From Lentiprolixibacter aurantiacus (lineage in GTDB: Bacteria; Bacteroidota; Bacteroidia; Flavobacteriales; Flavobacteriaceae): DNA of 64,000 bases. Below, one piece after another: positions 52,954-61,434 of this stretch (its first letter is position 1; the number at the start of each line of letters is the position of its first letter). A program made the position numbers and the translations under genes. Under the pieces are notes generated by a model, which was given only the letters and a program-made list of their open reading frames with translations, did no database searches and had not been told where the DNA came from. Location: positions 1,302,001 through 1,366,000 of the forward strand of contig NZ_JAPFQP010000001.1 of the NCBI RefSeq assembly GCF_026241225.1, read 5' to 3'.

Positions 52954-53328
52954 ATGGGAAAAGAAGCGATCAGGGAACTGTTTTTTATTTACAATGCCGA
53001 CTCCGGTTTGAAGAATGCAATCCTGGACGGGGCACATAAGGTATTGAGCCCGGCTACCTATGAATGCAATCTTTGCCAACTTACACACGGTGCCTTTTTT
53101 GAAAGGAAGGTTTGGAAGGATTTCAGGCAGCGGCATGAATTCCCGATGAGATTTTTGCACAAAGATGAATTTGTAAAGGGATACGCTTCCAAATTCGGAC
53201 ATAAATTTACATATCCAATCGTGCTGGGCGGAACGAATTCCGGACTTGAAGTGGTGATAGGCACCGGGGAACTCAATGAGCTTTCCGAAACCGAAGCACT
53301 GATTAAGCTGCTGGAAGAACGTATTTAA
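52954..53328 (+). CDS. Conserved hypothetical protein with CxxC motif
   Basis: A 124-residue soluble protein opening MGKEAIRELFFIYNADSGLK. It has YECNLCQLTHGAF near residue 36 and a C-terminal YPIVLGGTNSGLEVVIGTGE. The Cys-x2-Cys could bind metal or act in redox chemistry, which is speculation. I do not recognise a characterised family. It is preceded by a promoter match and is convergent with the engB gene. The open frame extends 18 codons further upstream across the promoter. Confidence 0.75.
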   Translation: MGKEAIRELFFIYNADSGLKNAILDGAHKVLSPATYECNLCQLTHGAFFERKVWKDFRQRHEFPMRFLHKDEFVKGYASKFGHKFTYPIVLGGTNSGLEVVIGTGELNELSETEALIKLLEERI

Positions 53329-53348
53329 TCAATTTTTGTTTAGAGGGA

Positions 53349-53954
53349 TTATTTGTGAAAACTCCTGTTAATGGAATCGATATAATCCAGTAATTCTTCC
53401 CGTCCAATTCCTTTGCTGGATGAGGTAATAAAGTGGGGGGGCGCTTCCTCCCAGATGCTACTGGTTAAAGTGTCCAGGTACGATTGCACCTGTTTTTCTA
53501 TGGCGTTGGGCTTCAATTTATCTGCCTTGGTAAAAACAATGGCAAACGGAATGGCGTTTTCACCCAGCCACTGCATGAATTCCAGATCAATTTTTTGTGG
53601 TTCATGACGGATGTCAATCAGGACAAAGGCACTTACCAGCTGCTTCCTTTTAAGGAAGTAATCCGTGATATATTTCTGGAAGATTTTCTTATCCTTTTTG
53701 GAAACCCGGGCATAGCCATATCCGGGAAGGTCAACCAGAAACCAGTTGTTGTTTATCTTGAAATGGTTGATCAGCTGCGTTTTGCCGGGCCGCCCGGAGG
53801 TTTTGGCCAGGCCTTTCCGTTGAGTCAGCGAATTGATCAGGGAGGATTTGCCTACATTGGACCTGCCAATAAATGCGTATTCCGGAAGAGGTTCATTGGG
53901 GCATTGCTCCACTCTGGAATTGCTGATTATAAAATCGGCAGATTTGATCTTCAT
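53349..53954 (-). CDS. engB: Ribosome biogenesis GTP-binding protein EngB/YihA
   Basis: A 201-residue Era-like GTPase for 50S assembly. G1 IGRSNVGKSSLINSLTQRKG is near residue 28, G3 DLPGYGYARV near 76, and G4 FTKADKLKP near 141. The length is typical. It is followed by a gap of 45 bp to the alpha/beta hydrolase gene on the same strand upstream, so they may be one unit. Confidence 0.95.
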   Translation of the reverse strand: MKIKSADFIISNSRVEQCPNEPLPEYAFIGRSNVGKSSLINSLTQRKGLAKTSGRPGKTQLINHFKINNNWFLVDLPGYGYARVSKKDKKIFQKYITDYFLKRKQLVSAFVLIDIRHEPQKIDLEFMQWLGENAIPFAIVFTKADKLKPNAIEKQVQSYLDTLTSSIWEEAPPHFITSSSKGIGREELLDYIDSINRSFHK

Positions 53955-53999
53955 GCTTAAGCCTTTTTACCCGTGTGGGCATTCCATTATAAGGTTGGG

Positions 54000-54764
54000 T
54001 TAGAATTGTCTCTTCTCCAACCAGGAATCGAGGATAATATTGAATTCCTCCGGATGCTCCATCATGGGGGCATGACCGCATTTCTCGATCCAGTATAAAT
54101 CGGAGTCCGGAAGCAATTCATGGAACTCCTCAGCAACGTTGGGAGGGGTTACCGTATCGTTTTTACCCCATATAATGCAGGTAGGTGTCTGCATGTGGGG
54201 AAGGTCTTTGGACATGTTGTGCCTGATGGCGCTTTTGGCAATGGCAAGTGTTTTAACTAGCTTCATGCGGTCGTTTACCGTTGCGTACACCTCATCGACG
54301 ATCTCTTTGGTAGCTACTGCGGGATCGTAGAATACATCCTGTGCTTTTTTCTTGATAAACTCGTAATCCCCGCGTTTGGGGTAACCATCGCCCATGGCAC
54401 TCTCGTAAAGGCCAGAACTCCCGGTGATAACAAGGGCTTTGACCATTTCGGGATAAAGCTTGGTATGCAATAGTCCAATATGACCCCCAAGCGAATTACC
54501 CAGCAGAATAACGTCTTTCAAACCCTTGTATTCAATGAATTTTTCAAGGAATTTGGCAAAGTTCTTTACGTTGGTCTTTATGGTGGGCATTTCGTAAATG
54601 GGAAGCTCAGGGACAAGGACCTGATAACCCTTTTTAGGGAAAAAATCAGTCACCCCATGGAAATTACTCAAACCTCCCATAAGGCCGTGAAGGATAATCA
54701 TGGGTTTGCCTTCTCCAACTTCAATATACCGGAATTTACCTTCGGTAATAATGTCCTCTTCCAT
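54000..54764 (-). CDS. Alpha/beta hydrolase
   Basis: A 254-residue alpha/beta hydrolase. The oxyanion HGLMGGLSNF (near residue 25), nucleophile elbow LLGNSLGGHIGLL (Ser near 92), acid IIWGKNDTVTPP (Asp near 202) and His CGHAPMMEHPEEF (near 232) make up the triad. The substrate is not evident; meta-cleavage hydrolases and esterases share this pattern. It lies upstream of and in line with engB and is divergent from mraZ. Confidence 0.9.
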   Translation of the reverse strand: MEEDIITEGKFRYIEVGEGKPMIILHGLMGGLSNFHGVTDFFPKKGYQVLVPELPIYEMPTIKTNVKNFAKFLEKFIEYKGLKDVILLGNSLGGHIGLLHTKLYPEMVKALVITGSSGLYESAMGDGYPKRGDYEFIKKKAQDVFYDPAVATKEIVDEVYATVNDRMKLVKTLAIAKSAIRHNMSKDLPHMQTPTCIIWGKNDTVTPPNVAEEFHELLPDSDLYWIEKCGHAPMMEHPEEFNIILDSWLEKRQF

Positions 54765-54961
54765 GCAGAGTGCCTTGTTCTGTTAGTTGGCAAATATAGG
54801 CATTTCCCCATTATAGCACTATTTTTGGGACAACCAATAAAGCCGCGGTCCTGCTGTCCCTTTTGCCATTCTTTCCCTGGTGCGGGATGCGTGGCAAATG
54901 GACATTTCTTTCCATCTCAGTACCCCTTACGGGATATATGTCACCTAAATTTATCAACAAA

Positions 54962-54988
54962 GTGGTAATTTGTGGTAAATTGTGGTAA
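54962..54988. promoter_or_regulatory. MraZ box: three GTGGTAA repeats, 10-bp period
   Basis: GTGGTAA occurs at 54962, 54972 and 54982, exactly 10 bp apart, ending 47 bp before the mraZ start and overlapping the -33 area of its promoter. MraZ of E. coli binds tandem TGGGN repeats with the same 10-bp period, so this is the likely autorepression site. The motif differs in the middle base (GTGGTAA rather than GTGGG). Confidence 0.78.
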
Positions 54989-54997
54989 TAATTTCTA

Positions 54998-55005
54998 TAT
55001 ATTTG
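54998..55005 (+). promoter_or_regulatory. -7 box of the mraZ (dcw) promoter
   Basis: TATATTTG matches TAnnTTTG exactly and lies 30 bp before the mraZ GTG. The last MraZ repeat ends 9 bp upstream, so MraZ binding would block polymerase. Confidence 0.55.
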
Positions 55006-55034
55006 AGTTTAAATAATTAACCAAACCGGTTTCC

Positions 55035-55499
55035 GTGATCAGTTTCATAGGGACATACGATTGTAAAGCCGATGCCAAAGGGAGGGTAATGATACCTGTT
55101 ACCCTGAAGAATCAAATGGCGCCGCTCCTCGCTCAGGGCTTTGTGCTCAAGCGTTCCGTATTCCATCCCTGCCTCGAATTGTACCCCATGGAAGAATGGA
55201 ATCTGCTCATGCAGAAAATGAACAAAAAGAACCGGTTCAGGAAAAAAAACAACGATTTCATCAGGCGTTTTTCAGCCGGGGTAAAACCGGTGGAAATCGA
55301 TTCCACAGGCAGACTGCTGATCCCCAAAAACCTGGTAGAGGTTGCAGGCATCAAAAAGGAGGTGGTTCTGAGTTCTGCCATTAACATCATAGAAATCTGG
55401 GACAAAGAGAGCTATGAACAGGTGCTTGATGAAACTGCTGAGAATTTTGCAGAACTGGCAGAAGAGGTGATGGGTGAAGATGGAGAGGACCTATCATAA
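55035..55499 (+). CDS. mraZ: Transcriptional regulator MraZ
   Basis: A 154-residue double-AbrB-like protein. The two repeats are visible in FIGTYDCKADAKGRVMIPVT (residues 4-23) and VEIDSTGRLLIPKNLVEVAG (near 86). It represses the dcw cluster by binding the tandem boxes over its promoter. The start is GTG at 55035, giving MISFIGTY. It overlaps rsmH by 20 bp. First gene of the cell-division cluster. Confidence 0.95.
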   Translation: MISFIGTYDCKADAKGRVMIPVTLKNQMAPLLAQGFVLKRSVFHPCLELYPMEEWNLLMQKMNKKNRFRKKNNDFIRRFSAGVKPVEIDSTGRLLIPKNLVEVAGIKKEVVLSSAINIIEIWDKESYEQVLDETAENFAELAEEVMGEDGEDLS

Positions 55500-56382
55500 C
55501 CCCGTACTGCTTAAGGAGTCTGTTGACGGACTCAGCATTAAGGAAGACGGTATATACGTAGATGTGACGTTCGGGGGTGGGGGACATTCCCGTGAGATAC
55601 TGAACCAACTGGGAGAAAAAGGGCAACTCATTGCATTTGATCAGGATGAGGATGCTCTTCAAAATACAATTGATGACAGCCGGTTTCGACTGATAAACGA
55701 AAATTTCCGGTACATCAGGCAGTTTTTAAAGTTCTATGGCATACTAAAGGTTGACGGGATTCTGGCCGATTTCGGAGTTTCCTCACATCAGTTCGATCAG
55801 GCTGAACGCGGTTTTTCAACCCGTTTTGAGGCCGATCTCGATATGCGGATGAGCAAAAAGAATGAGCTTTCCGCCTTTGAGGTGGTCAACACCTATTCAC
55901 AGCAGGATCTGGCTACGGTATTATTTCGCTACGGAGAACTGAAACGCTCTCGGGAGATGGCCGCTGCCCTTGTTGAGGAACGGAATCGAAAACCCATAAA
56001 GACCACGGCAGAACTAAAGACAGTTCTGCAACGATTCCTGCCCAGGCATAGGGAACAGAAAATTCTGGCCCAGGTCTATCAGGCAATACGGATAGAGGTC
56101 AATGAGGAAATCAAGGTGATCGAGGAGTTTCTGATGCAGACTCCGGACTTGCTGGAAAAGGGCGGTCGATTGTCCATAATCAGCTACCATTCACTTGAAG
56201 ACCGGTTGGTAAAGCGCTTTATCCGAGAGGGTAAGTTTGAAGGGGAGGCCGAAAAGGATTTTTATGGTCGTACTAAGGTCCCCTTTAAGAAAGTAGGAAA
56301 GCTGGTCGTACCGTCTGCCGAAGAAATAGCTAAGAACAGCAGGGCCAGAAGTGCCAGGCTGAGAATTGCAGAACGCATTTAA
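55480..56382 (+). CDS. rsmH: 16S rRNA (cytosine(1402)-N(4))-methyltransferase
   Basis: A 300-residue RsmH (MraW). YHNPVLLKESVDGL is near residue 5, the SAM-binding VDVTFGGGGHSREIL near 25, and the DFGVSSHQFDQAERGFS and SYHSLEDRLVKRFIREG motifs (near 100 and 237) are standard. ATG at 55480 is used; a GTG at 55474 lies two codons upstream. It overlaps the end of mraZ, the conserved dcw order. Confidence 0.96.
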   Translation: MERTYHNPVLLKESVDGLSIKEDGIYVDVTFGGGGHSREILNQLGEKGQLIAFDQDEDALQNTIDDSRFRLINENFRYIRQFLKFYGILKVDGILADFGVSSHQFDQAERGFSTRFEADLDMRMSKKNELSAFEVVNTYSQQDLATVLFRYGELKRSREMAAALVEERNRKPIKTTAELKTVLQRFLPRHREQKILAQVYQAIRIEVNEEIKVIEEFLMQTPDLLEKGGRLSIISYHSLEDRLVKRFIREGKFEGEAEKDFYGRTKVPFKKVGKLVVPSAEEIAKNSRARSARLRIAERI

Positions 56383-56407
56383 GAATACGAGTTAAGTAAC
56401 ACGAGAT

Positions 56408-56728
56408 ATGAAAAAGGGAATTGTGGATTTATTGAAGGGCAAGTTTTTGGTGAGTGGAGACGCTCCCAAGAACTGGCTTTTTATTATTTACGCTTCTTTC
56501 CTGGCTACCATTATGATTGCCTCTGCCCACAGTGCCGATCGTAAAGTGCACCGCCTGGCCGCCCTCAATGAAGAAGTGCGCGAGCTCAGGAGTGAATTTG
56601 TGGATATGCGATCGGACGTGCAACGACTGAAACTGGAATCTACAGTTAGAGAGGCTGTGGTTCAGGACAGTCTGTTCCCCTCTGAGACTCCTCCAAAGAA
56701 AATCAAAGTAAAAGCCTCCGCAGACTAA
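56408..56728 (+). CDS. ftsL: FtsL-like cell division protein
   Basis: A 106-residue bitopic protein. A transmembrane helix lies at about 23-42 (WLFIIYASFLATIMIASAH), then a leucine- and charge-rich coil (ALNEEVRELRSEFVDMRSD). Size, topology and place between rsmH and ftsI mark it as FtsL, the divisome scaffold partner of FtsB and FtsQ. Sequence similarity in FtsL is always low, so the call rests on position and topology. Confidence 0.85.
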   Translation: MKKGIVDLLKGKFLVSGDAPKNWLFIIYASFLATIMIASAHSADRKVHRLAALNEEVRELRSEFVDMRSDVQRLKLESTVREAVVQDSLFPSETPPKKIKVKASAD

Positions 56729-56729
56729 A

Positions 56730-58736
56730 ATGGCGATCACCCCTAAAAATATCATGACCCGACTCTATATCGTGGCTGCCTGTCTCTTTTTCTTTGCGGT
56801 TGCAGTAGTGTTCAAGCTTGTCAGTATCCAAATGGTGCAGGGTGAAAAATACAAGGCTCTGGCAATGAAGCGCACGGAAAAAATGTTCACCATTGCGCCA
56901 AATCGGGGTAATCTTTATTCCGATGACGGTAGTCTTTTAGCCACCTCAGTAGCCAAGTACACTATCCGGTTCGATGCAGTTACCGTTAGCCAGCATGATT
57001 TTGAGTCCCTGGTGCAGCCCTTATCCGAGGCCTTAGGGAATCACTTTGGAAGGCAGCCCTCCTATTACGAAAACCGGTTTCGCGAAGCGAGGGCAAATAA
57101 AAACCGCTATATGCTGGTGGCGCGAAACATAGAATATTCTGATTACCTCAAGGTGAAGTCGTTCCCACTTTTTAATAAAGGTCCTTACAAAGGAGGGCTG
57201 ATTGTTGAACAACGTACCGTGCGCGAACACCCCCTGGGAAAAATTGCAGAGCGCAGTGTTGGCTATGAACGTTTTGATGAAAATGGCTATGCTACTCGTG
57301 TAGGCCTGGAAGGGGCATTTGGCAATTACCTAAGAGGAATAGAAGGTAAAAGGCTAAAGCAGAAAATAGCAAAAGGACAGTGGAAACCTATTGGTCTGGA
57401 CAATATCGTGGAGCCTAAGGATGGCTACGACGTTATTTCTACCATTAATATCAATATACAGGACATTGCTCACCATGCCCTGCTCACCCAGCTGGAAAAG
57501 TACAGAGCCGAACACGGTTGTGTAATCGTAATGGAAACGCAGACTGGTGAGATCAAGGCGATATCCAACCTGGGCAGGACTTCTGATGGCAAGTACTACG
57601 AACGCCTCAATTACGCCATAGGGGAATCCCATGAACCTGGTTCTACCTTTAAACTGATGTCTCTGGTTGCTGCTCTGGAAGACGGCAAGGTAGACACCAG
57701 CACTGTCATTGATACGGAAAGGGGAAGGTGGCGCATTTACGACAGGACGGTCCGCGATTCCAAGCACGGAGGATACGGGAAAATATCGGTGGGAAGGGCA
57801 TTCGAGGTTTCTTCCAATACGGCATTTGCCAAAATAATCCATGAAAATTACAAGGACGAGCCAGGCCGGTTTGTAAATCACTTAATGAACATGGGACTGA
57901 ATCAGGAGTTGAACATGCCCATAAAAGGAGAGGGCAAGCCTGTAATTCGTTTCCCTGGAGATAAAGGCTGGTCCGGAGTCTCCCTTGCATGGATGTCTCA
58001 CGGTTACGAAGTATCCCTGACACCATTGCAGACCCTCGCATTTTACAACGCCATTGCCAACGGCGGAGAGTTGTTGCGTCCCAGGCTGATAAAGGAGGTA
58101 AGAGAATGGAACAAGACCATACAACGATTTGACAAAAAGGTGATCAACCCTTCCATATGCTCTGAGGAAACCATAAAACAGGTTCAACAGCTTATGAAAA
58201 ACGTTGTGGAAAAAGAACACGGAACGGGTCACCGCCTGTACTCCCCTAATTTTTCTATGGCCGGCAAAACAGGTACTGCTCAGAAAAACTATGTGGAGAG
58301 GGATCCGGATAAACTAGCTTACATCTCCACATTTGCCGGTTACTTCCCGGCAGAAAATCCCAAATATTCCTGCATTGTTGTAATTCACGAACCGGATAAA
58401 AGTGTGGGCTATTACGGGGCCGATGTATCCGGGCCTGTTTTCAAATCCATTGCGCAGAAAATCTATGCGAATAACCCGGTGATTGATGAGGTGGAGGACC
58501 TGCGATTTGAAAACAGCGAACTTGAGACAGACTATCAGCGCTATTTCGCAGAAGCGCAAAAGGATCACGAGTTTGTGCCTGATGTAAAAGGGATGAGTGG
58601 CATGGATGCCATTTCGATCCTGGAGAACCTTGGCCTGGAAGTAGAAGTGAAAGGAAATGGAAAGGTGAAAAAACAATCCATATCAAAAGGAACCGCCTTG
58701 AAAAAGGTTAAAAAAATTGTTCTGGAACTCTCATGA
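56730..58736 (+). CDS. ftsI: Division transpeptidase FtsI (PBP3-type) with PASTA domain
   Basis: A 668-residue penicillin-binding protein. One N-terminal transmembrane helix (about 10-30) is followed by a pedestal (about 40-230) and a transpeptidase domain with SxxK in EPGSTFKLMS (Ser near 306), SxN in VSSNTAFAK and KTGTA (Lys near 512). The last 60 residues are a PASTA domain (VPDVKGMSGMDAISILENLG). It cross-links septal peptidoglycan with FtsW. ATG at 56730 begins one base after the ftsL stop, and the end overlaps murE by 4 bp. Confidence 0.96.
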   Translation: MAITPKNIMTRLYIVAACLFFFAVAVVFKLVSIQMVQGEKYKALAMKRTEKMFTIAPNRGNLYSDDGSLLATSVAKYTIRFDAVTVSQHDFESLVQPLSEALGNHFGRQPSYYENRFREARANKNRYMLVARNIEYSDYLKVKSFPLFNKGPYKGGLIVEQRTVREHPLGKIAERSVGYERFDENGYATRVGLEGAFGNYLRGIEGKRLKQKIAKGQWKPIGLDNIVEPKDGYDVISTININIQDIAHHALLTQLEKYRAEHGCVIVMETQTGEIKAISNLGRTSDGKYYERLNYAIGESHEPGSTFKLMSLVAALEDGKVDTSTVIDTERGRWRIYDRTVRDSKHGGYGKISVGRAFEVSSNTAFAKIIHENYKDEPGRFVNHLMNMGLNQELNMPIKGEGKPVIRFPGDKGWSGVSLAWMSHGYEVSLTPLQTLAFYNAIANGGELLRPRLIKEVREWNKTIQRFDKKVINPSICSEETIKQVQQLMKNVVEKEHGTGHRLYSPNFSMAGKTGTAQKNYVERDPDKLAYISTFAGYFPAENPKYSCIVVIHEPDKSVGYYGADVSGPVFKSIAQKIYANNPVIDEVEDLRFENSELETDYQRYFAEAQKDHEFVPDVKGMSGMDAISILENLGLEVEVKGNGKVKKQSISKGTALKKVKKIVLELS

Positions 58737-60196
58737 AGCTATTGAAAGACATACTTTTTGGGGTGCGTATTGCTGCGGTGAGCGGTACTACCAATATCCG
58801 CTTCAATGCCCTTCATTTTGATTCCAGGGGGGTTGGTCTTGATGATGTCTTTGTGGCCATACGTGGAACTGTTACAGATGGACATAAGTATATCGCCAGG
58901 GCCATTGAGCAGGGATGCAAGACGGTAATATGCGAGGAATTCCCAGAACAACTGGTTAATGAGGTTACCTATGTTCAGGTAGACGACAGTCAGGCAGCAC
59001 TTGCCATCATGGCGGCCAATTACTATGAAAACCCCTCCCGAAATCTAAAGTTGATAGGGGTCACCGGCACCAATGGAAAGACCACGGTAACCAGTTTGTT
59101 ATATCAGCTGTTCAAGAAAGCAGGTTTTAAAGTTGGGTTGATATCTACCATAAAGATAATGGTAGACGAACAGGAATATCCAACCCGACATACCACGCCA
59201 GACCCATTAGTCATCAACAAGCATCTTCAAATGATGAATGAGACCGGGGTTGAATTTTGCTTTATGGAAGTCAGCTCTCACGGTATAGCCCAGAAACGAT
59301 CACTGGGCTTGTATTTTGAAGGGGCCATATTTACCAATTTGTCCCATGACCACCTGGATTACCACAGGACTTTTGCAGAATACCGGGACACAAAGAAGAA
59401 GCTCTTCGACGGGCTTTCGGCAAAGGCTTTTGCGCTTACCAATCTGGACGACAAAAACGGGCTTTACATGTTGCAGAACTGTAAGGCGAGAAAATATACC
59501 TATGCCCTGAAGAGTTTTGGGGATTACCGGGCACAGATCCTGGAAAACCAATTTAACGGGCAATTACTTAAAATAGAAGACAATGAACTGTGGACGAAGC
59601 TTATCGGCCACTTCAATGCCTACAATATTCTGGCAATTTATGCTGCAGCCGACCTTTTGGGGTTAGAAAAACTGGAAATCCTAAGACTTTTAAGCGAGTT
59701 GGAAAATGTGGATGGAAGATTTCAGTATTTCATTTCGAAGCAACGAATAACCGCGATAGTTGATTATGCCCATACGCCGGACGCCTTAAAAAATGTATTG
59801 AATACCATCAATACATTGAGGACTGGAAATGAAAACGTCATCACCGTAGTGGGGTGTGGTGGTGATCGTGACAAGTCTAAGCGTCCGGTAATGGGTCATA
59901 TCGCCTCTGAGCTGAGCAGCAAGGCCATTTTTACTTCAGACAATCCCCGTTCTGAATCTCCCATTGTAATTATTGAAGAGATGGAAGCTGGAGTGGAGCC
60001 ACAGAATACCAAAAAAATATTGTCCATTGAAAATCGGCGACAAGCCATTAAAACTGCCTGTCAACTGGCTAATGAAAATGATATAATCCTGGTTGCAGGC
60101 AAAGGCCATGAGACCTACCAGGAAACCAATGGAAAGCGAGAAGATTTTGATGATTTCAAAATTGTCAGGGAAACCCTGGAAGCACTGAATAAATGA
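58733..60196 (+). CDS. murE: UDP-MurNAc-tripeptide (meso-DAP) ligase
   Basis: A 487-residue Mur ligase adding the third residue of the stem peptide. The ATP loop GVTGTNGKTTVTSLLYQLFK is near residue 107, TNLSHDHLDYHRTFAEYRDT near 200, and DNPRSESP near 403. The DNPR motif indicates meso-diaminopimelate as substrate. It overlaps ftsI by 4 bp and is 16 bp before mraY. Confidence 0.96.
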   Translation: MKLLKDILFGVRIAAVSGTTNIRFNALHFDSRGVGLDDVFVAIRGTVTDGHKYIARAIEQGCKTVICEEFPEQLVNEVTYVQVDDSQAALAIMAANYYENPSRNLKLIGVTGTNGKTTVTSLLYQLFKKAGFKVGLISTIKIMVDEQEYPTRHTTPDPLVINKHLQMMNETGVEFCFMEVSSHGIAQKRSLGLYFEGAIFTNLSHDHLDYHRTFAEYRDTKKKLFDGLSAKAFALTNLDDKNGLYMLQNCKARKYTYALKSFGDYRAQILENQFNGQLLKIEDNELWTKLIGHFNAYNILAIYAAADLLGLEKLEILRLLSELENVDGRFQYFISKQRITAIVDYAHTPDALKNVLNTINTLRTGNENVITVVGCGGDRDKSKRPVMGHIASELSSKAIFTSDNPRSESPIVIIEEMEAGVEPQNTKKILSIENRRQAIKTACQLANENDIILVAGKGHETYQETNGKREDFDDFKIVRETLEALNK

Positions 60197-60212
60197 ATGA
60201 ATTGACTAGCGC

Positions 60213-61433
60213 ATGCTGTACTATTTGTTTGAATACCTAGAGCAAGAATACCAGTTCCCCGGAGCTTCCCTGTTTCAGTTCCTGACATTCAGGGCTGCGA
60301 TGGCGGTTCTGTTGTCCCTTGTTTTGGCTACTGTATATGGCAAGCGAATCATCCGTTTGCTGGAAAGGAAGCAAATAGGCGAGACCGTCCGGGATCTGGG
60401 ATTGGAAGGACAGAAGCAGAAAGCCGGAACACCAACCATGGGCGGGTTAATAATCATATTCTCAACGCTCATTCCCGTATTGTTGTTTGCCGATCTCGAG
60501 AATATTTATGTAATCCTGCTTATTGTTACCACAATCTGGATGGGAATCATTGGCTTTATAGATGACTACATCAAGATCTTCAGGAAAAACAAAGAGGGCC
60601 TGAAAGGACGGTTTAAAATCCTGGGGCAGGTAGTACTGGGGCTTATGGTAGGGGCTACCCTTTACTTCCATCCCGAGGTAACCATGAAGGAGAAAAGCCA
60701 GACGGTCATTACCCGGGATTACCAGGTGGAAGCGGTTGAAGGACAGGAGATCAAGTCAACCAAGACTAATATCCCCTTCTTTAAGAACAACGAACTCGAT
60801 TACAGTATGCTGGTCTCCTGGATTGGTGAAGGGGCCGAAAAATACGCCTGGTTGATCTTCATCCCCATTGTGATTTTTATAGTAACAGCAGTTTCCAACG
60901 GGGCAAATCTGACAGACGGTATAGATGGGCTCGCTGCGGGGACTTCGGCCATAATAGTACTAACCCTTGGCATTTTTGCATGGGTTTCAGGTAACATAAT
61001 TTTTTCGGACTACCTGGATATTTTCTTTATCCCAAGGGCGGGTGAGCTTGTAATTTTCATTGCAGCCTTCGTAGGTGCCCTGGTAGGTTTCCTCTGGTAT
61101 AATGCCTATCCGGCCCAGGTTTTTATGGGCGATACGGGCAGCCTAACCATTGGGGGTGTTATCGCAGTAATAGCCCTGATCGTAAGGAAGGAATTGTTGA
61201 TTCCGCTCTTATGTGGAATCTTCTTTGCTGAGTCCCTTTCTGTTATGATACAGGTAAGCTATTTCAAGTATACGAAAAGAAAGTTCGGGGAGGGAAAAAG
61301 GATCTTCCTTATGTCTCCCCTGCACCATCATTACCAGAAGAAAGGATATCACGAAAGCAAGATTGTCACCCGTTTCTGGATTACCGGAATCCTGCTGGCG
61401 ATAATTACCATCGTGACACTTAAAGTTCGGTAA
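60213..61433 (+). CDS. mraY: Phospho-MurNAc-pentapeptide translocase
   Basis: A 406-residue polytopic membrane enzyme that makes lipid [21 protein letters not shown] (near residue 70), [20 protein letters not shown] near 115, [19 protein letters not shown] (near 229) and the [10 protein letters not shown] region are conserved; [20 protein letters not shown] is near 368. It is longer than the E. coli protein (360) because of an insert of about 45 residues around 150-200, typical of Bacteroidota. It ends one base before murD. Confidence 0.96.
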   Translation: MLYYLFEYLEQEYQFPGASLFQFLTFRAAMAVLLSLVLATVYGKRIIRLLERKQIGETVRDLGLEGQKQKAGTPTMGGLIIIFSTLIPVLLFADLENIYVILLIVTTIWMGIIGFIDDYIKIFRKNKEGLKGRFKILGQVVLGLMVGATLYFHPEVTMKEKSQTVITRDYQVEAVEGQEIKSTKTNIPFFKNNELDYSMLVSWIGEGAEKYAWLIFIPIVIFIVTAVSNGANLTDGIDGLAAGTSAIIVLTLGIFAWVSGNIIFSDYLDIFFIPRAGELVIFIAAFVGALVGFLWYNAYPAQVFMGDTGSLTIGGVIAVIALIVRKELLIPLLCGIFFAESLSVMIQVSYFKYTKRKFGEGKRIFLMSPLHHHYQKKGYHESKIVTRFWITGILLAIITIVTLKVR

Positions 61434-61434
61434 G

